A DNA stretch of 55,957 bases. Origin: Oscillospiraceae bacterium (GTDB lineage Bacteria > Bacillota > Clostridia > UBA1212 > UBA1255). Positions within the stretch are counted from its first letter, which is position 1. Each line of letters begins with the position of its first letter. This document shows positions 43,519 to 51,536 of the stretch, in pieces. The notes under the pieces were generated by a model. That model searched no databases. It was not told where the DNA came from and saw only the letters and a list, made by a program, of their open reading frames with translations. The stretch spans positions 1 to 55,957 of the forward strand of contig SVJB01000005.1 in assembly GCA_015069185.1 (NCBI GenBank). The letters run 5' to 3'. A program made the position numbers and the translations under genes.

Positions 43519-44472
43519 ATGATTCCATACATTATTGCAGGAGGCATCGTTTTTATTATTCTTATTATCATTGCGGCAAACATTAAAATTGTACCGCAGT
43601 CAAAGGCTTATGTTATTGAACGTCTTGGCGTTTACAGTGAAACATGGCAGACAGGTTTTCACTTTAAGAAACCTCTGTTTGAAAAGGTATCAAAAATTGT
43701 TTCTCTCAAAGAACAGGTTGTAGACTTCAGACCTCAGCCGGTTATTACTAAGGATAACGTAACAATGCAAATTGATACTGTTGTATTCTTCCAGATTACT
43801 GACCCTAAGTTGTATGCTTACGGTGTTGAGATGCCTATGCAGGCAATTGAGAACCTTACTGCTACAACACTTCGTAATATTATTGGTGAATTGGAATTAG
43901 ACCATACTCTTACTTCCCGTGATACTATCAATGCTAAAATCAGAACAATTCTTGATGAGGCTACAGATCCCTGGGGTATTAAGGTTAACCGTGTAGAGCT
44001 TAAGAACATTATCCCACCGTCAGAGATTCAGGATGCTATGGAAAAGCAAATGAAGGCAGAACGTCAGAGAAGAGAAGCAATTCTTCGCGCAGAGGGTGAG
44101 AAAGCAAGTAAGATTCTTGTAGCAGAAGGTAATAAGGAAAGTATGATTCTTGCAGCTGAGGCTGAGAAACAATCTGCAATTCTTCATGCTGAAGCTGTAC
44201 GCGAACAGAAAATTCGCGAGGCAGAGGGTGAAGCAGAGGCTATCCTGGCCGTACAGAAGGCTATTGCAGAGGGTATTGCAATGATTAATGAAGCAAATCC
44301 AAGTGAAGGATATTTGCTTATGAAGAAGCTTGAAGCCTTTGAAAAGGCAGCTGATGGTAAGGCTACAAAGATTATTATACCAAGTGAGATACAAGGCTTA
44401 GCAGGGCTTGCGTCGAGCTTACAAGGAATAGTTGAAAAAGAAACTGCATCAGAGGTAAAGAGTGCTGATTGA
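43519..44472 (+). CDS. SPFH/Band 7 (stomatin/QmcA-like) membrane protein
   Basis: A 317-residue protein with one N-terminal membrane helix (YIIAGGIVFIILIIIAANI), the Band 7 domain (IVPQSKAYVIERLGVYSETWQTG, LKEQVVDFRPQPVITKDNV, DTVVFFQITDPKLYAYGVE), and an Ala/Glu-rich coiled coil (about 180-260) that lets such proteins form large rings. With NfeD it is thought to organise the membrane and help protein quality control. The start is the ATG at 43519 after GAGAGGAAAG; the frame extends upstream into the NfeD stop. The next gene starts before its stop. Confidence 0.9.
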   Translation: MIPYIIAGGIVFIILIIIAANIKIVPQSKAYVIERLGVYSETWQTGFHFKKPLFEKVSKIVSLKEQVVDFRPQPVITKDNVTMQIDTVVFFQITDPKLYAYGVEMPMQAIENLTATTLRNIIGELELDHTLTSRDTINAKIRTILDEATDPWGIKVNRVELKNIIPPSEIQDAMEKQMKAERQRREAILRAEGEKASKILVAEGNKESMILAAEAEKQSAILHAEAVREQKIREAEGEAEAILAVQKAIAEGIAMINEANPSEGYLLMKKLEAFEKAADGKATKIIIPSEIQGLAGLASSLQGIVEKETASEVKSAD

Positions 44473-45025
44473 TATAACTCTTAAGCTTACACCTGAAATG
44501 GTACAAAATGATTCTGCACAGGGCAACAAGGCTCTTACAGGACATCTTGGCACACATTTCGATGTAATGGATAGAGAGTTTCCCCTGGAATATACAAGTC
44601 GTAAGGCGGTTGTATTCGATGTTTCTTCTGTAAATACAGATGAAATAAATATTTGTGATATTGACCTGAATAAAGTGCATGCGAATATGTTTGTTGCATT
44701 TTATTCAGGATACATTGAAGATCATATATATGGAACGAAAGAGTATTATGCCGGAAATCGTCCGTTATCGTATGAACTAATCGATGCACTATTAGACAAG
44801 GGTGTTTCTATAATAGGTGTGGATTTTGGCGGTATACGCCTGGGTAAGGAGCATGTGCCTATTGACCGTAAGTGCGCCGATAGAGGAACATTTGTTATAG
44901 AGAATCTATGTAACCTCAAGACAGTTGTAGATAATGGTGGTGTTTTTCAAGCACATACATATCCTATGAATTATGTGGGCAGTTCCGGCATTCCATGCAG
45001 GGTTATCGCAGAGGTGGATACGTAA
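44462..45025 (+). CDS. Cyclase-family metal hydrolase (kynurenine formamidase-like)
   Basis: A 187-residue protein with the family motif HxGTHxD (GHLGTHFDVMD, near residues 28-38), typical of metal-dependent amidases such as KynB. GVDFGGIRLGKEHVPIDRKC and NVxxE-like IENLCNLKTV follow. Start is GTG at 44462, which overlaps the SPFH stop by 11 bp, after AGAGG. The substrate is uncertain; tryptophan breakdown genes are not seen nearby. Confidence 0.75.
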   Translation: MLIDITLKLTPEMVQNDSAQGNKALTGHLGTHFDVMDREFPLEYTSRKAVVFDVSSVNTDEINICDIDLNKVHANMFVAFYSGYIEDHIYGTKEYYAGNRPLSYELIDALLDKGVSIIGVDFGGIRLGKEHVPIDRKCADRGTFVIENLCNLKTVVDNGGVFQAHTYPMNYVGSSGIPCRVIAEVDT

Positions 45026-45046
45026 GGGAACAGGAGGAGACCTGAT

Positions 45047-45391
45047 ATGTTGTGTAGACATAGGCCTGGATTTTTTAAATGTTTCAAATACCCTTATAAG
45101 CCGGAAAAATATAAAAATTCTATTTATGTTTGTAAAAAATGCGGAGAGAAAGTAAAAGTAGCCGCACAATCTTGGTTTGCTAGGCATGCTTATTTACCTT
45201 TTATTCCTGTTATATGGGTAGTAAACTGGTTTGCTCCTGATATTGACTGGTATTTTAATCGTGAATATCACTGGCTTATTATGACTATGGTACTGTTTAT
45301 AGACAGTATAGTGTTTTTTTTATCATATTTATTACGATATGCAATCATAAAGTTTGAGAAGGTAGAGTCATCTGATATATTTGAAAATTAA
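45047..45391 (+). CDS. Small membrane protein with CxxC zinc-ribbon-like N-terminus
   Basis: A 114-residue protein. The N-terminal part has C3 and C12 and a CKKCGEK pair near residue 30, which may bind zinc. Two hydrophobic segments (about 47-63 and 76-99) suggest a hairpin in the membrane. A strong AGGAGG site precedes the ATG, so it is translated. I do not recognise the family. It is the last gene of the NfeD-SPFH-cyclase unit. Confidence 0.6.
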   Translation: MLCRHRPGFFKCFKYPYKPEKYKNSIYVCKKCGEKVKVAAQSWFARHAYLPFIPVIWVVNWFAPDIDWYFNREYHWLIMTMVLFIDSIVFFLSYLLRYAIIKFEKVESSDIFEN

Positions 45392-45494
45392 TATTGAAAA
45401 GATAGCTTCACGGTAAAAAGACGGGGTTGCCCACATTTTTACTATGTGCAATTAATTGAGTAAGCCCAAAACTGATTATAAATAAAACTTCAAA

Positions 45495-45532
45495 CAAAAC
45501 CACCGAGGTAATCAAGAACCTCGGTGGTAAAT
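45495..45532. terminator. Terminator between convergent genes
   Basis: An 11-bp perfect stem (ACCACCGAGGT, 45499-45509 / ACCTCGGTGGT, 45518-45528) with T-rich flank on the minus strand (read as GGTTTTGTTTG), suited to end the uracil permease transcript. Confidence 0.75.
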
Positions 45533-45552
45533 GCTTTATTAATATAAAATAA

Positions 45553-47034
45553 TTATTGAGCGTTTTCTTCGCTGTTTTCTTCCTCTAATTCATCTGTACC
45601 TTTCTTAGAAAGAATTACATTGACGAGGATACCAAGGATAAGCGCTGTTGCAATAGCTGTAATTGTAATCTTACCGAAGTTAAGAGTAAGACCACCGATA
45701 CCTGCAATAAGGATTGCTGACACAACGAATAAGTTACGGTTCTTATTAAGGTCAACTCGCTGTACCATCTTAAGACCACTAACAGCAATGAATCCATACA
45801 GAGCCATACATACACCACCCATTACGCAAGAAGGTATTGAGTTAACGAAAGCGATGAATGGTGATACGAATGAAATTATAATAGCCATTGCAGCTGCTGT
45901 CATAATTGTAACTACAGAAGCATTACGAGTGATAGCAACACAAGCAACAGATTCTCCGTATGTAGTATTAGGACATCCGCCCAGAACAGCACCAGCCATT
46001 GAACCTACGCCATCACCAAGAAGTGTACGTGACAGGCCGGGCTTCTCAAGAAGATCTCTTTCAATAATAGAGGAAATATTCTTATGATCTGCAATATGCT
46101 CAGCAAATACAACGAATGCTACAGGAATATATGCTAATGCAATAGTTCCGATATATGAAGCGTTAATATCGCTAAAGCCTTTAACTGCTGTTAAGAAAGT
46201 AAAGTCAGGTGCCTGAAGGAAAGTATTTATTGTAATACCACCATCAGTAAGAGCTTTAAAAGAATCAAAGCTAAGAACTTTTAGTGCATCAATATCAGCT
46301 GCATTACCGATAACAGTAAAGATAAGAGATACTGCATATCCTGCAAGGATACCAATGATGAAAGGAATGAGTCTTGACATCTTCTTTCCATATGTTGAAC
46401 AAAGAACTACTGTTACAAGAGTAACAAGTCCACAAAGAAGAGCGATAAGCGGAGATGCAACAGATACCATTTTGGTATTTTCTACAATTTGAGGGATACC
46501 ATCAGCTGTGTCAACAAGATATTCAGTTACAGGAGTCTTTACACCACCGGAAACGATATCACCAACTGCATTTCCTGCCAGTGATAAACCGATAATTGCA
46601 ACTGTAGGTCCAATAACAGCTGCCGGCATTAATTTGTTAATCCAGCCAACACCAACAAATTTAACAATAACAGCGATAACAACATAAACAAGACCTGCAA
46701 AGATAGCACCAAGAATAAGTCCCAGGTAACCAAGTGTAACAGATCCTGCAGCACCTGCAAATGCAGCTGTCATAGAGCCGATGAAAGCAAAGGATGAACC
46801 TAAGAAAACAGGGCTCTTAAATTTTGTGAAAAGTAAGTAAACAAATGTACCTACGCCAGCACCAAAGAGAGCTGCTGCTGTGCTCATGGCGTTATCGCCT
46901 TCGAGTCCTGCGTTACCATTGATAATAACAGGTACTACTAAAGTTGCTGCCATGATTGCCAATAACTGTTGAAGACCAAAGATTAAACATTGTAAGAACT
47001 TAGGCTTGTCTTCAACATTATAAATCATTTTCAT
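45553..47034 (-). CDS. uraA: NCS2-family uracil permease
   Basis: A 493-residue, 14-helix nucleobase:cation symporter. The hallmark GGCPNTTYGESVACVAITR near residues 355-375 matches the UraA signature (GG.PNTTYGEN.G...T), and PVAFVVFAEHIADHKNISSI holds the conserved transport-site Glu and His. Uracil is the most likely substrate because of the NTTYGE form (xanthine carriers differ here). AAGGAGG stands 9 bases before the ATG. No PyrR attenuator or purine riboswitch is visible in the short region upstream. Confidence 0.85.
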   Translation of the reverse strand: MKMIYNVEDKPKFLQCLIFGLQQLLAIMAATLVVPVIINGNAGLEGDNAMSTAAALFGAGVGTFVYLLFTKFKSPVFLGSSFAFIGSMTAAFAGAAGSVTLGYLGLILGAIFAGLVYVVIAVIVKFVGVGWINKLMPAAVIGPTVAIIGLSLAGNAVGDIVSGGVKTPVTEYLVDTADGIPQIVENTKMVSVASPLIALLCGLVTLVTVVLCSTYGKKMSRLIPFIIGILAGYAVSLIFTVIGNAADIDALKVLSFDSFKALTDGGITINTFLQAPDFTFLTAVKGFSDINASYIGTIALAYIPVAFVVFAEHIADHKNISSIIERDLLEKPGLSRTLLGDGVGSMAGAVLGGCPNTTYGESVACVAITRNASVVTIMTAAAMAIIISFVSPFIAFVNSIPSCVMGGVCMALYGFIAVSGLKMVQRVDLNKNRNLFVVSAILIAGIGGLTLNFGKITITAIATALILGILVNVILSKKGTDELEEENSEENAQ

Positions 47035-47117
47035 ATAATATTTCCTCCTTATATGGTAATTACTGGTTATGTATTTTAATGCATAAAGGAGAATAAATCA
47101 ACTGGAAAGTAGTGATA

Positions 47118-48362
47118 TTAGACTTTCTTTTTGTATTTCATTATATGTAAGTATACAGGGATACCAATTAATGGGAACATCATACCTACTAACATTCCGA
47201 TTTTCATGCCCAATTGATCAGCACTAAGGCTTATACTCTCTGCAAAGGCAGCTATCTTGTCGTTAGCAATTGCAAAGTCTGTTATAACACCTACCAATTG
47301 AGGTCCTACTGAAGCGCCAAGGTCTCCGCCTGCCGCCATCATTGCATATATAAATACGCCGCCTTCAGGAAATCTGTCTGAAGCCACAATAAGGTTACCG
47401 GGCCATAACATAGACACGCAGAAGCCTGTTAATGCGCATGCAATCAAACCAATAATAGCAATATTGGATATTGCAGCAGTAAGATAGCAAATAACTGCAC
47501 CTGTGGCACCTAAAACTAATACGCGACCAATATTCTTACCATATTTTGAATACAATGTCCGGCCAAGACCAAGTGCTACTGCAAAGAGCGCTACTCCAAA
47601 AATATCTCCCCAGATTTTAGGAATATTTAAGGCTTTCTCAATATATCCGGAACTCCATTGTGCCATTGTACATTCTGCTGCTCCTCCTAAAAAAATAGCG
47701 AAGAAACAAAGCCATAAGCCTTTGTTTTTCAAATAGTGTAATACACCTGATGTCTTTGTGCTGGTGTTCATCGGAGGTAAAGTGGCTTTTGAAAATAAAA
47801 GAGCTGCAACAATAGGCACTACAGTAAAAGCTAATGCCAAAATATACCAGTATTTATTATCAACAAAAAATAAAAATAAAGTGGCAATTATTATTACAAA
47901 TACAACACCCCAAGCGTAAATCGAATGGAGCTTACTCATTTCTCTGTCAGGATCTTTTGCGGGAAGTGCTGCGATAACAGGGCTGATAAGCACCTCTGCA
48001 AGTCCTCCTGATACAGAGAATATAACAGTGCCGATTGCAAGACCTACATAGGCATATGATGGGAAAAATACCGGCCACAATGAAAATACAAGAAGACCTG
48101 CTGCTGATAATACAGGGGTTATTTTCACCGTAAGACTTATATTGAATTTATGTGAAAAGAAGGAAAAAATCAAGTCAATAAGTAGCTGTGTTGAGAAGTT
48201 TATCAACACTAACAAACCTAATAGAGAGTAAGAAATACCATATATATTTCTGAAAGTTAAAAATAAAACAGGGGAAAGATTTCCAATAACTGACATTGAG
48301 ATATTTGTTGCATAACATGCTAGCTTAACACGTTTGTTGTTTAATTCTATTTTACTGTCCAT
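47118..48362 (-). CDS. MFS transporter
   Basis: A 414-residue, 12-helix major facilitator protein. The start at 48362 (MDSKIELNNKRVKLACYATN) is chosen because GGAGG lies 7 bases upstream; upstream extension in the same frame would run into the cobalamin riboswitch region and adds an unlikely hydrophobic leader. A conserved KATLPPMNTSTK loop separates the two halves. It looks like the sugar/nucleoside-type MFS proteins of Clostridia (FucP/AraJ-like); the substrate is unknown. It lies 83 bp upstream of uraA in the same direction. Confidence 0.75.
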   Translation of the reverse strand: MDSKIELNNKRVKLACYATNISMSVIGNLSPVLFLTFRNIYGISYSLLGLLVLINFSTQLLIDLIFSFFSHKFNISLTVKITPVLSAAGLLVFSLWPVFFPSYAYVGLAIGTVIFSVSGGLAEVLISPVIAALPAKDPDREMSKLHSIYAWGVVFVIIIATLFLFFVDNKYWYILALAFTVVPIVAALLFSKATLPPMNTSTKTSGVLHYLKNKGLWLCFFAIFLGGAAECTMAQWSSGYIEKALNIPKIWGDIFGVALFAVALGLGRTLYSKYGKNIGRVLVLGATGAVICYLTAAISNIAIIGLIACALTGFCVSMLWPGNLIVASDRFPEGGVFIYAMMAAGGDLGASVGPQLVGVITDFAIANDKIAAFAESISLSADQLGMKIGMLVGMMFPLIGIPVYLHIMKYKKKV

Positions 48363-48471
48363 AATAAAACCTCCGTAAAATATAGCGCATATTGTAACAT
48401 GAAGTAGTAAATAAAACAATAAAACCATATTGAATAACAGAATAAAACATGATATGCTTACGTTCGTAAAC

Positions 48472-48590
48472 AGCGTTTTGGTTCTGATACAAATCAGATA
48501 AGAGGGAAGTTCGGTGCAAATCCGTCGCAACCATCATTACCGTAATTGAAGACAACCTTCATAAGTCGGAATACTCACCATAAATACGCT
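48472..48590 (+). ncRNA. Cobalamin riboswitch aptamer
   Basis: Closing helix AGCGT (48472-48476) / ACGCT (48586-48590). Inside are a CTGAT-ACAA-ATCAG hairpin, then the conserved core AGGGAAGTTCGGTGCAAATCC, GCAACCATCATTACCGTAA, and a B12-box-like AAGTCGGAATACTCACC. These are the conserved strings of cobalamin aptamers (GGGAA..GGTG.AAATCC..., AGTC.GGA.AC). It lies 180 bp before the operon of transcobalamin-like and ECF genes and should lower their expression when cobalamin is plentiful. The 48363-48768 gap holds no coding gene, only this RNA and its platform. Confidence 0.85.
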
Positions 48591-48598
48591 CAAGGTAT

Positions 48599-48629
48599 CG
48601 GCAGTAAAGAAAACTGCCGTAGCATTTTT
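48599..48629 (+). promoter_or_regulatory. First hairpin of the cobalamin expression platform
   Basis: CGGCAGT (48599-48605) / ACTGCCG (48613-48619) with a 7-base loop, then TAGCATTTTT. The T-run begins late, so it may be a weak terminator or a switch helix. The bases CGTAGCA (48618-48624) at its 3' edge are the exact complement of TGCTACG (48707-48713). Confidence 0.55.
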
Positions 48630-48711
48630 GGATATGAAAAGTGTAGCCGTTATTGTTTGCGATGCAATGGAAAGAGTACCTATTTACTATACATCGCGCA
48701 GAAGGTTGCTA

Positions 48712-48748
48712 CGTTTTCTTATCAAAATCGGATAAGGAAACGTTTTTT
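48712..48748 (+). terminator. Regulated terminator upstream of the corrinoid operon
   Basis: A 12-bp stem (CGTTTTCTTATC / GATAAGGAAACG, one G-T pair; loop AAAATCG) followed by six T, ending 20 bases before the first start codon. Its left arm overlaps TGCTACG (48707-48713), which can instead pair with 48618-48624, with a nested GCGATG (48659-48664) / CATCGC (48692-48697) helix. This gives an antiterminator. Confidence 0.8.
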
Positions 48749-48768
48749 GTTTTACGAAAGGATTATTT

Positions 48769-49101
48769 ATGACGGAAAACAAATTAAGCAAAGAGGATTG
48801 TGTCACACTTCTTCAGGACAAGTACAGATCGCTAATTGCTGAGGGTGAGACAAGGTACCCAAGAAGATCTGACTTTGACGAGAAGGAGGTAGTTGCCATC
48901 AAGGCATTCTTAGGCCCATGGCCAAGAGCATTGGAGGTGGCCGATATCAAACCTCCGCGTAGCGATGACAAGCTGCAACAGAAGATAGAAAAGAGGATAC
49001 GTGCCAAGCGCCGACGCACTCAAGAGAAAATCAGACGAGCTGAGTCCGGCAATGCGGAAACAGAATGTACACCTGCCATATCTGCAGATGCTAAGAAGTA
49101 A
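48769..49101 (+). CDS. Small basic protein with homing-endonuclease-associated-repeat-like motif
   Basis: A 110-residue soluble protein, first gene after the cobalamin riboswitch. Residues 13-57 (LLQDKYRSLIAEGETRYPRR, then FLGPWPRALEVADIKPP) resemble the helical repeat found beside some HNH/homing endonucleases, with its Y-P-x-R-x-D-F and F-G-x-W-x-x-A-L-x-x-A pattern. The C-terminal half is a basic helix (KIEKRIRAKRRRTQEKIRR) that could bind nucleic acid. It has no signal peptide. Its job in a B12-controlled operon is unknown; a regulator is one option. Confidence 0.65.
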   Translation: MTENKLSKEDCVTLLQDKYRSLIAEGETRYPRRSDFDEKEVVAIKAFLGPWPRALEVADIKPPRSDDKLQQKIEKRIRAKRRRTQEKIRRAESGNAETECTPAISADAKK

Positions 49102-49123
49102 TTTAAGGAAAGAGGTTAGAAAA

Positions 49124-49924
49124 ATGAAGAAATTATTAGCATTATTATTTGTTGTATTAATGTTAACAGCTACCTTTGGAGTTTGCGCCTTAGCTGCAGA
49201 AGAAGCTACCTTGTCAGCTACAGCTTATGTTACAATCGCCGCAAAGGGTCAGCTGGTGGTAACGCAGGAGGCTATTACTGTAACAGATATTGACAGTGAC
49301 GGAGCACTGACTGTAAATGATGCGCTGTATTGCGCCCATGAGTCAAAGTATGACGGCGGCGCAGCCGGAGGATACAGCTATTACACAGGTGATTACGGTC
49401 TTAGTCTTGGTACTTTGTGGGGAGACAAGAGTGGTAGCTACGGATATTACGTAAATAACAACTCATGCTTTAGCCTGGCAGATACTGTAAAGGATGGCGA
49501 CTGTGTTACAGCTTTCGTGTATGCATCATCAGATTGGTCAGATGTTTACTCATATTTTGATATTACATCAACAGATGCAAAGGCTGGTCAGGATATAACT
49601 CTCACACTTTCGTACATGGGATATGATGCAAACTGGGCACCTGTTTATATGCCTGTAGAGAATGCTACAATCACAATCAATGGCAATGCTACAGAATATA
49701 AAACAGACAAAGACGGCAAAGTTACAATTAAGCTTCCGGATTCAGGTAGCTATGTAATTAGCGCTGTATCATCAACGCAGACCTTGGTGCCGCCTGTGTG
49801 CAAAGTAAATGTTGCAGCAAATCCTGATGCAGGTGATAGCTCTTTGTACATAATGATGGCAGCTATGGTGTTTATCTTTGCTGCTACAACTATTGTTGCC
49901 GGAAAAAAGATTTATGAAAAATAA
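49124..49924 (+). CDS. Membrane-anchored surface protein with DUF4430 (transcobalamin beta-domain)-like fold
   Basis: A 266-residue protein with signal peptide (to about 23, CALA), a first domain with the DUF4430-type pattern (ALTVNDALYCAHESKYDGG, LSLGTLWGDKSGSYGYYVNN, DTVKDGDCVTAFVYAS), a second Ig/carboxypeptidase-regulatory-like domain (PVENATITINGNATEYKTDK) and a C-terminal helix with GKKIYEK tail. The G-Y-Y-V-N-N...V-x-D-G-D core is that of the corrinoid-binding beta-domain of intrinsic factor and transcobalamin. It starts at the ATG at 49124 after AAAGAGG. The riboswitch and neighbouring ECF genes support corrinoid capture at the cell surface. Confidence 0.7.
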   Translation: MKKLLALLFVVLMLTATFGVCALAAEEATLSATAYVTIAAKGQLVVTQEAITVTDIDSDGALTVNDALYCAHESKYDGGAAGGYSYYTGDYGLSLGTLWGDKSGSYGYYVNNNSCFSLADTVKDGDCVTAFVYASSDWSDVYSYFDITSTDAKAGQDITLTLSYMGYDANWAPVYMPVENATITINGNATEYKTDKDGKVTIKLPDSGSYVISAVSSTQTLVPPVCKVNVAANPDAGDSSLYIMMAAMVFIFAATTIVAGKKIYEK

Positions 49925-51536
49925 AAGATTACGAATATTTATAATAATATTAGTATTTGTCACAGCGTTTAGCACGCCTGTGCTTGCTACAAATGACGAT
50001 ATCGTGAGCAGGGCTCAAAGCCTTGCTCACGGTGTTACTGTGTACAAATTGCAGCAGGCAGGTGCTGATGACGTACAGGCCTGGATTGATGGCCAGCTTA
50101 CAGAGGAGGCCGGACGTGCATCTGAATGGTATATTATTGCCATCAGCCGGCAGGAGGGATATGATTTTCACAAGTATGAAGAGGCTTTGCTTAAATATTT
50201 AAGTGAGAATGATGTGGCTTCTGCATCAACAAGGCAGAAATATGCATTGGCTCTTATTTGCACAGGCAGTCAGGACCCATATATACAAAATACTGTAAAC
50301 GAGTCCATTGGCAAGCAGGGGATTATGAGCCTTGCGTATGGCCTCATGTTGCTGGAAAGGGGATATAGCTGTCCTACAAAAACGATAGACAGCGTCATCA
50401 GCGATATATTATCCATGACGCGTCAGGACGGCGGTTGGTCTATTACAGGTCAGTATGGTGATGTAGATGTAACTGCAATGACAGTACAGGCTCTGGCTCC
50501 TTATTATGGTGAAAATGCGCAGGTTGCCGCTGCTATAGACAGGGCACTTGAATTTCTATCGACAAAACAGCTTGATAATGGCGGCTTTGCCAGTTACGGT
50601 GTGAATAACCCTGAAAGTGGTGCACAGGTACTGATGGCACTGACAAGTCTTGGTATTGATGGCCTTACGGATTTGCGTTTTGTTAAAAATAACAAGACAA
50701 TTATAGATAATATAGAGACATTCAGATTAGAAGATGGCAGCTTCTGCCATTTAGCAGGTAGCACATCTAATGAGAATGCAACAGTGCAGGTGTTTATGGC
50801 AATGATGTCATATGCTCAGTCAAAGGGAGCGGACACAGGTAATATACCTACTCCTGGGCCTACAGGCAGCCAGTCTGCAAAGCCTACACAGACACCTACA
50901 ATCTGTCCTACTCATGATGCAGGAGATAGTAGCAACACGGCGGATAGCTCATACAAATTAACTGCATGTATTGTCGCGGTAGCAGCCGGACTTGTAGTCT
51001 GTGTTATATTGTTTGTTATAAAGAAGAGAAATATTAAGAATTTTATAGCTGTATTAGTAGCCGTTCTGGTTGCTGTTTGTATTATATGTGTTACAGATTT
51101 TAAGTGCGCTGATGAGTATTATAACGAGACGCAACCACCTAAGACTGATACAATCGGAACAGTAACCATGACAATCAGGTGCGATACAATTGTTGATAAA
51201 AGTCAAGACAGTCATATTCCACGAGACGGCATCATCTTAGAAGAAACAGAATTTGCCATAGAGGCAGGGGACAGTGTCTACGACATATTAGTAGAGGCTA
51301 CCAAAAAATATAAAATTCAAATGGAAAATAATGGTACCAAGCAGGCTGCATATATTGCCGGTATAAATTACATTTATGAGCATGACTTTGGTGATCTGTC
51401 AGGTTGGGTATTCTTTGTAAATGGTCAGAGTCCGTCTATAGGTTGCTCTGAATATATACTGCAAGATGGTGACAGCATATCATGGCAATATTCTTGTGAA
51501 CTTGGCCGGGATCTTGAACAAGAGGTAGAGAATTAA
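49914..51536 (+). CDS. Transcobalamin/intrinsic-factor-like surface protein: alpha/alpha toroid + two-helix hairpin + DUF4430
   Basis: A 540-residue protein. After a signal peptide (to about 24) comes a helical repeat domain with prenyltransferase-like QW motifs (DGGWSITGQYGDVDVTAMTV, LDNGGFASYGVNNPESGAQ, EDGSFCHLAGSTSNENATVQ). A T/P linker, two membrane helices joined by KKRNIKN (about 345-395) and a DUF4430 domain (SVYDILVEATKKYKIQ, DLSGWVFFVNGQSPSIGCSE, LQDGDSISWQY, about 435-525) follow. Animal B12 carriers have the same order: helical barrel, then beta-domain. Here a membrane hairpin separates them and both should face outward. ATG at 49914 overlaps the previous stop by 11 bp. I infer corrinoid binding and delivery to the ECF transporter. 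Confidence 0.75.
   Translation: MKNKRLRIFIIILVFVTAFSTPVLATNDDIVSRAQSLAHGVTVYKLQQAGADDVQAWIDGQLTEEAGRASEWYIIAISRQEGYDFHKYEEALLKYLSENDVASASTRQKYALALICTGSQDPYIQNTVNESIGKQGIMSLAYGLMLLERGYSCPTKTIDSVISDILSMTRQDGGWSITGQYGDVDVTAMTVQALAPYYGENAQVAAAIDRALEFLSTKQLDNGGFASYGVNNPESGAQVLMALTSLGIDGLTDLRFVKNNKTIIDNIETFRLEDGSFCHLAGSTSNENATVQVFMAMMSYAQSKGADTGNIPTPGPTGSQSAKPTQTPTICPTHDAGDSSNTADSSYKLTACIVAVAAGLVVCVILFVIKKRNIKNFIAVLVAVLVAVCIICVTDFKCADEYYNETQPPKTDTIGTVTMTIRCDTIVDKSQDSHIPRDGIILEETEFAIEAGDSVYDILVEATKKYKIQMENNGTKQAAYIAGINYIYEHDFGDLSGWVFFVNGQSPSIGCSEYILQDGDSISWQYSCELGRDLEQEVEN

Noticed and set aside
45620-46087. 155-codon + strand frame inside the uracil permease gene
   Set aside because: Lies fully opposite uraA, is very rich in Ile/Thr/Pro in the manner of a reverse-complement shadow, and has no ribosome site.
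47118-48530. Longer MFS start at 48530
   Set aside because: It would add 56 hydrophobic residues encoded partly by the cobalamin riboswitch region; the ATG at 48362 has a good GGAGG.
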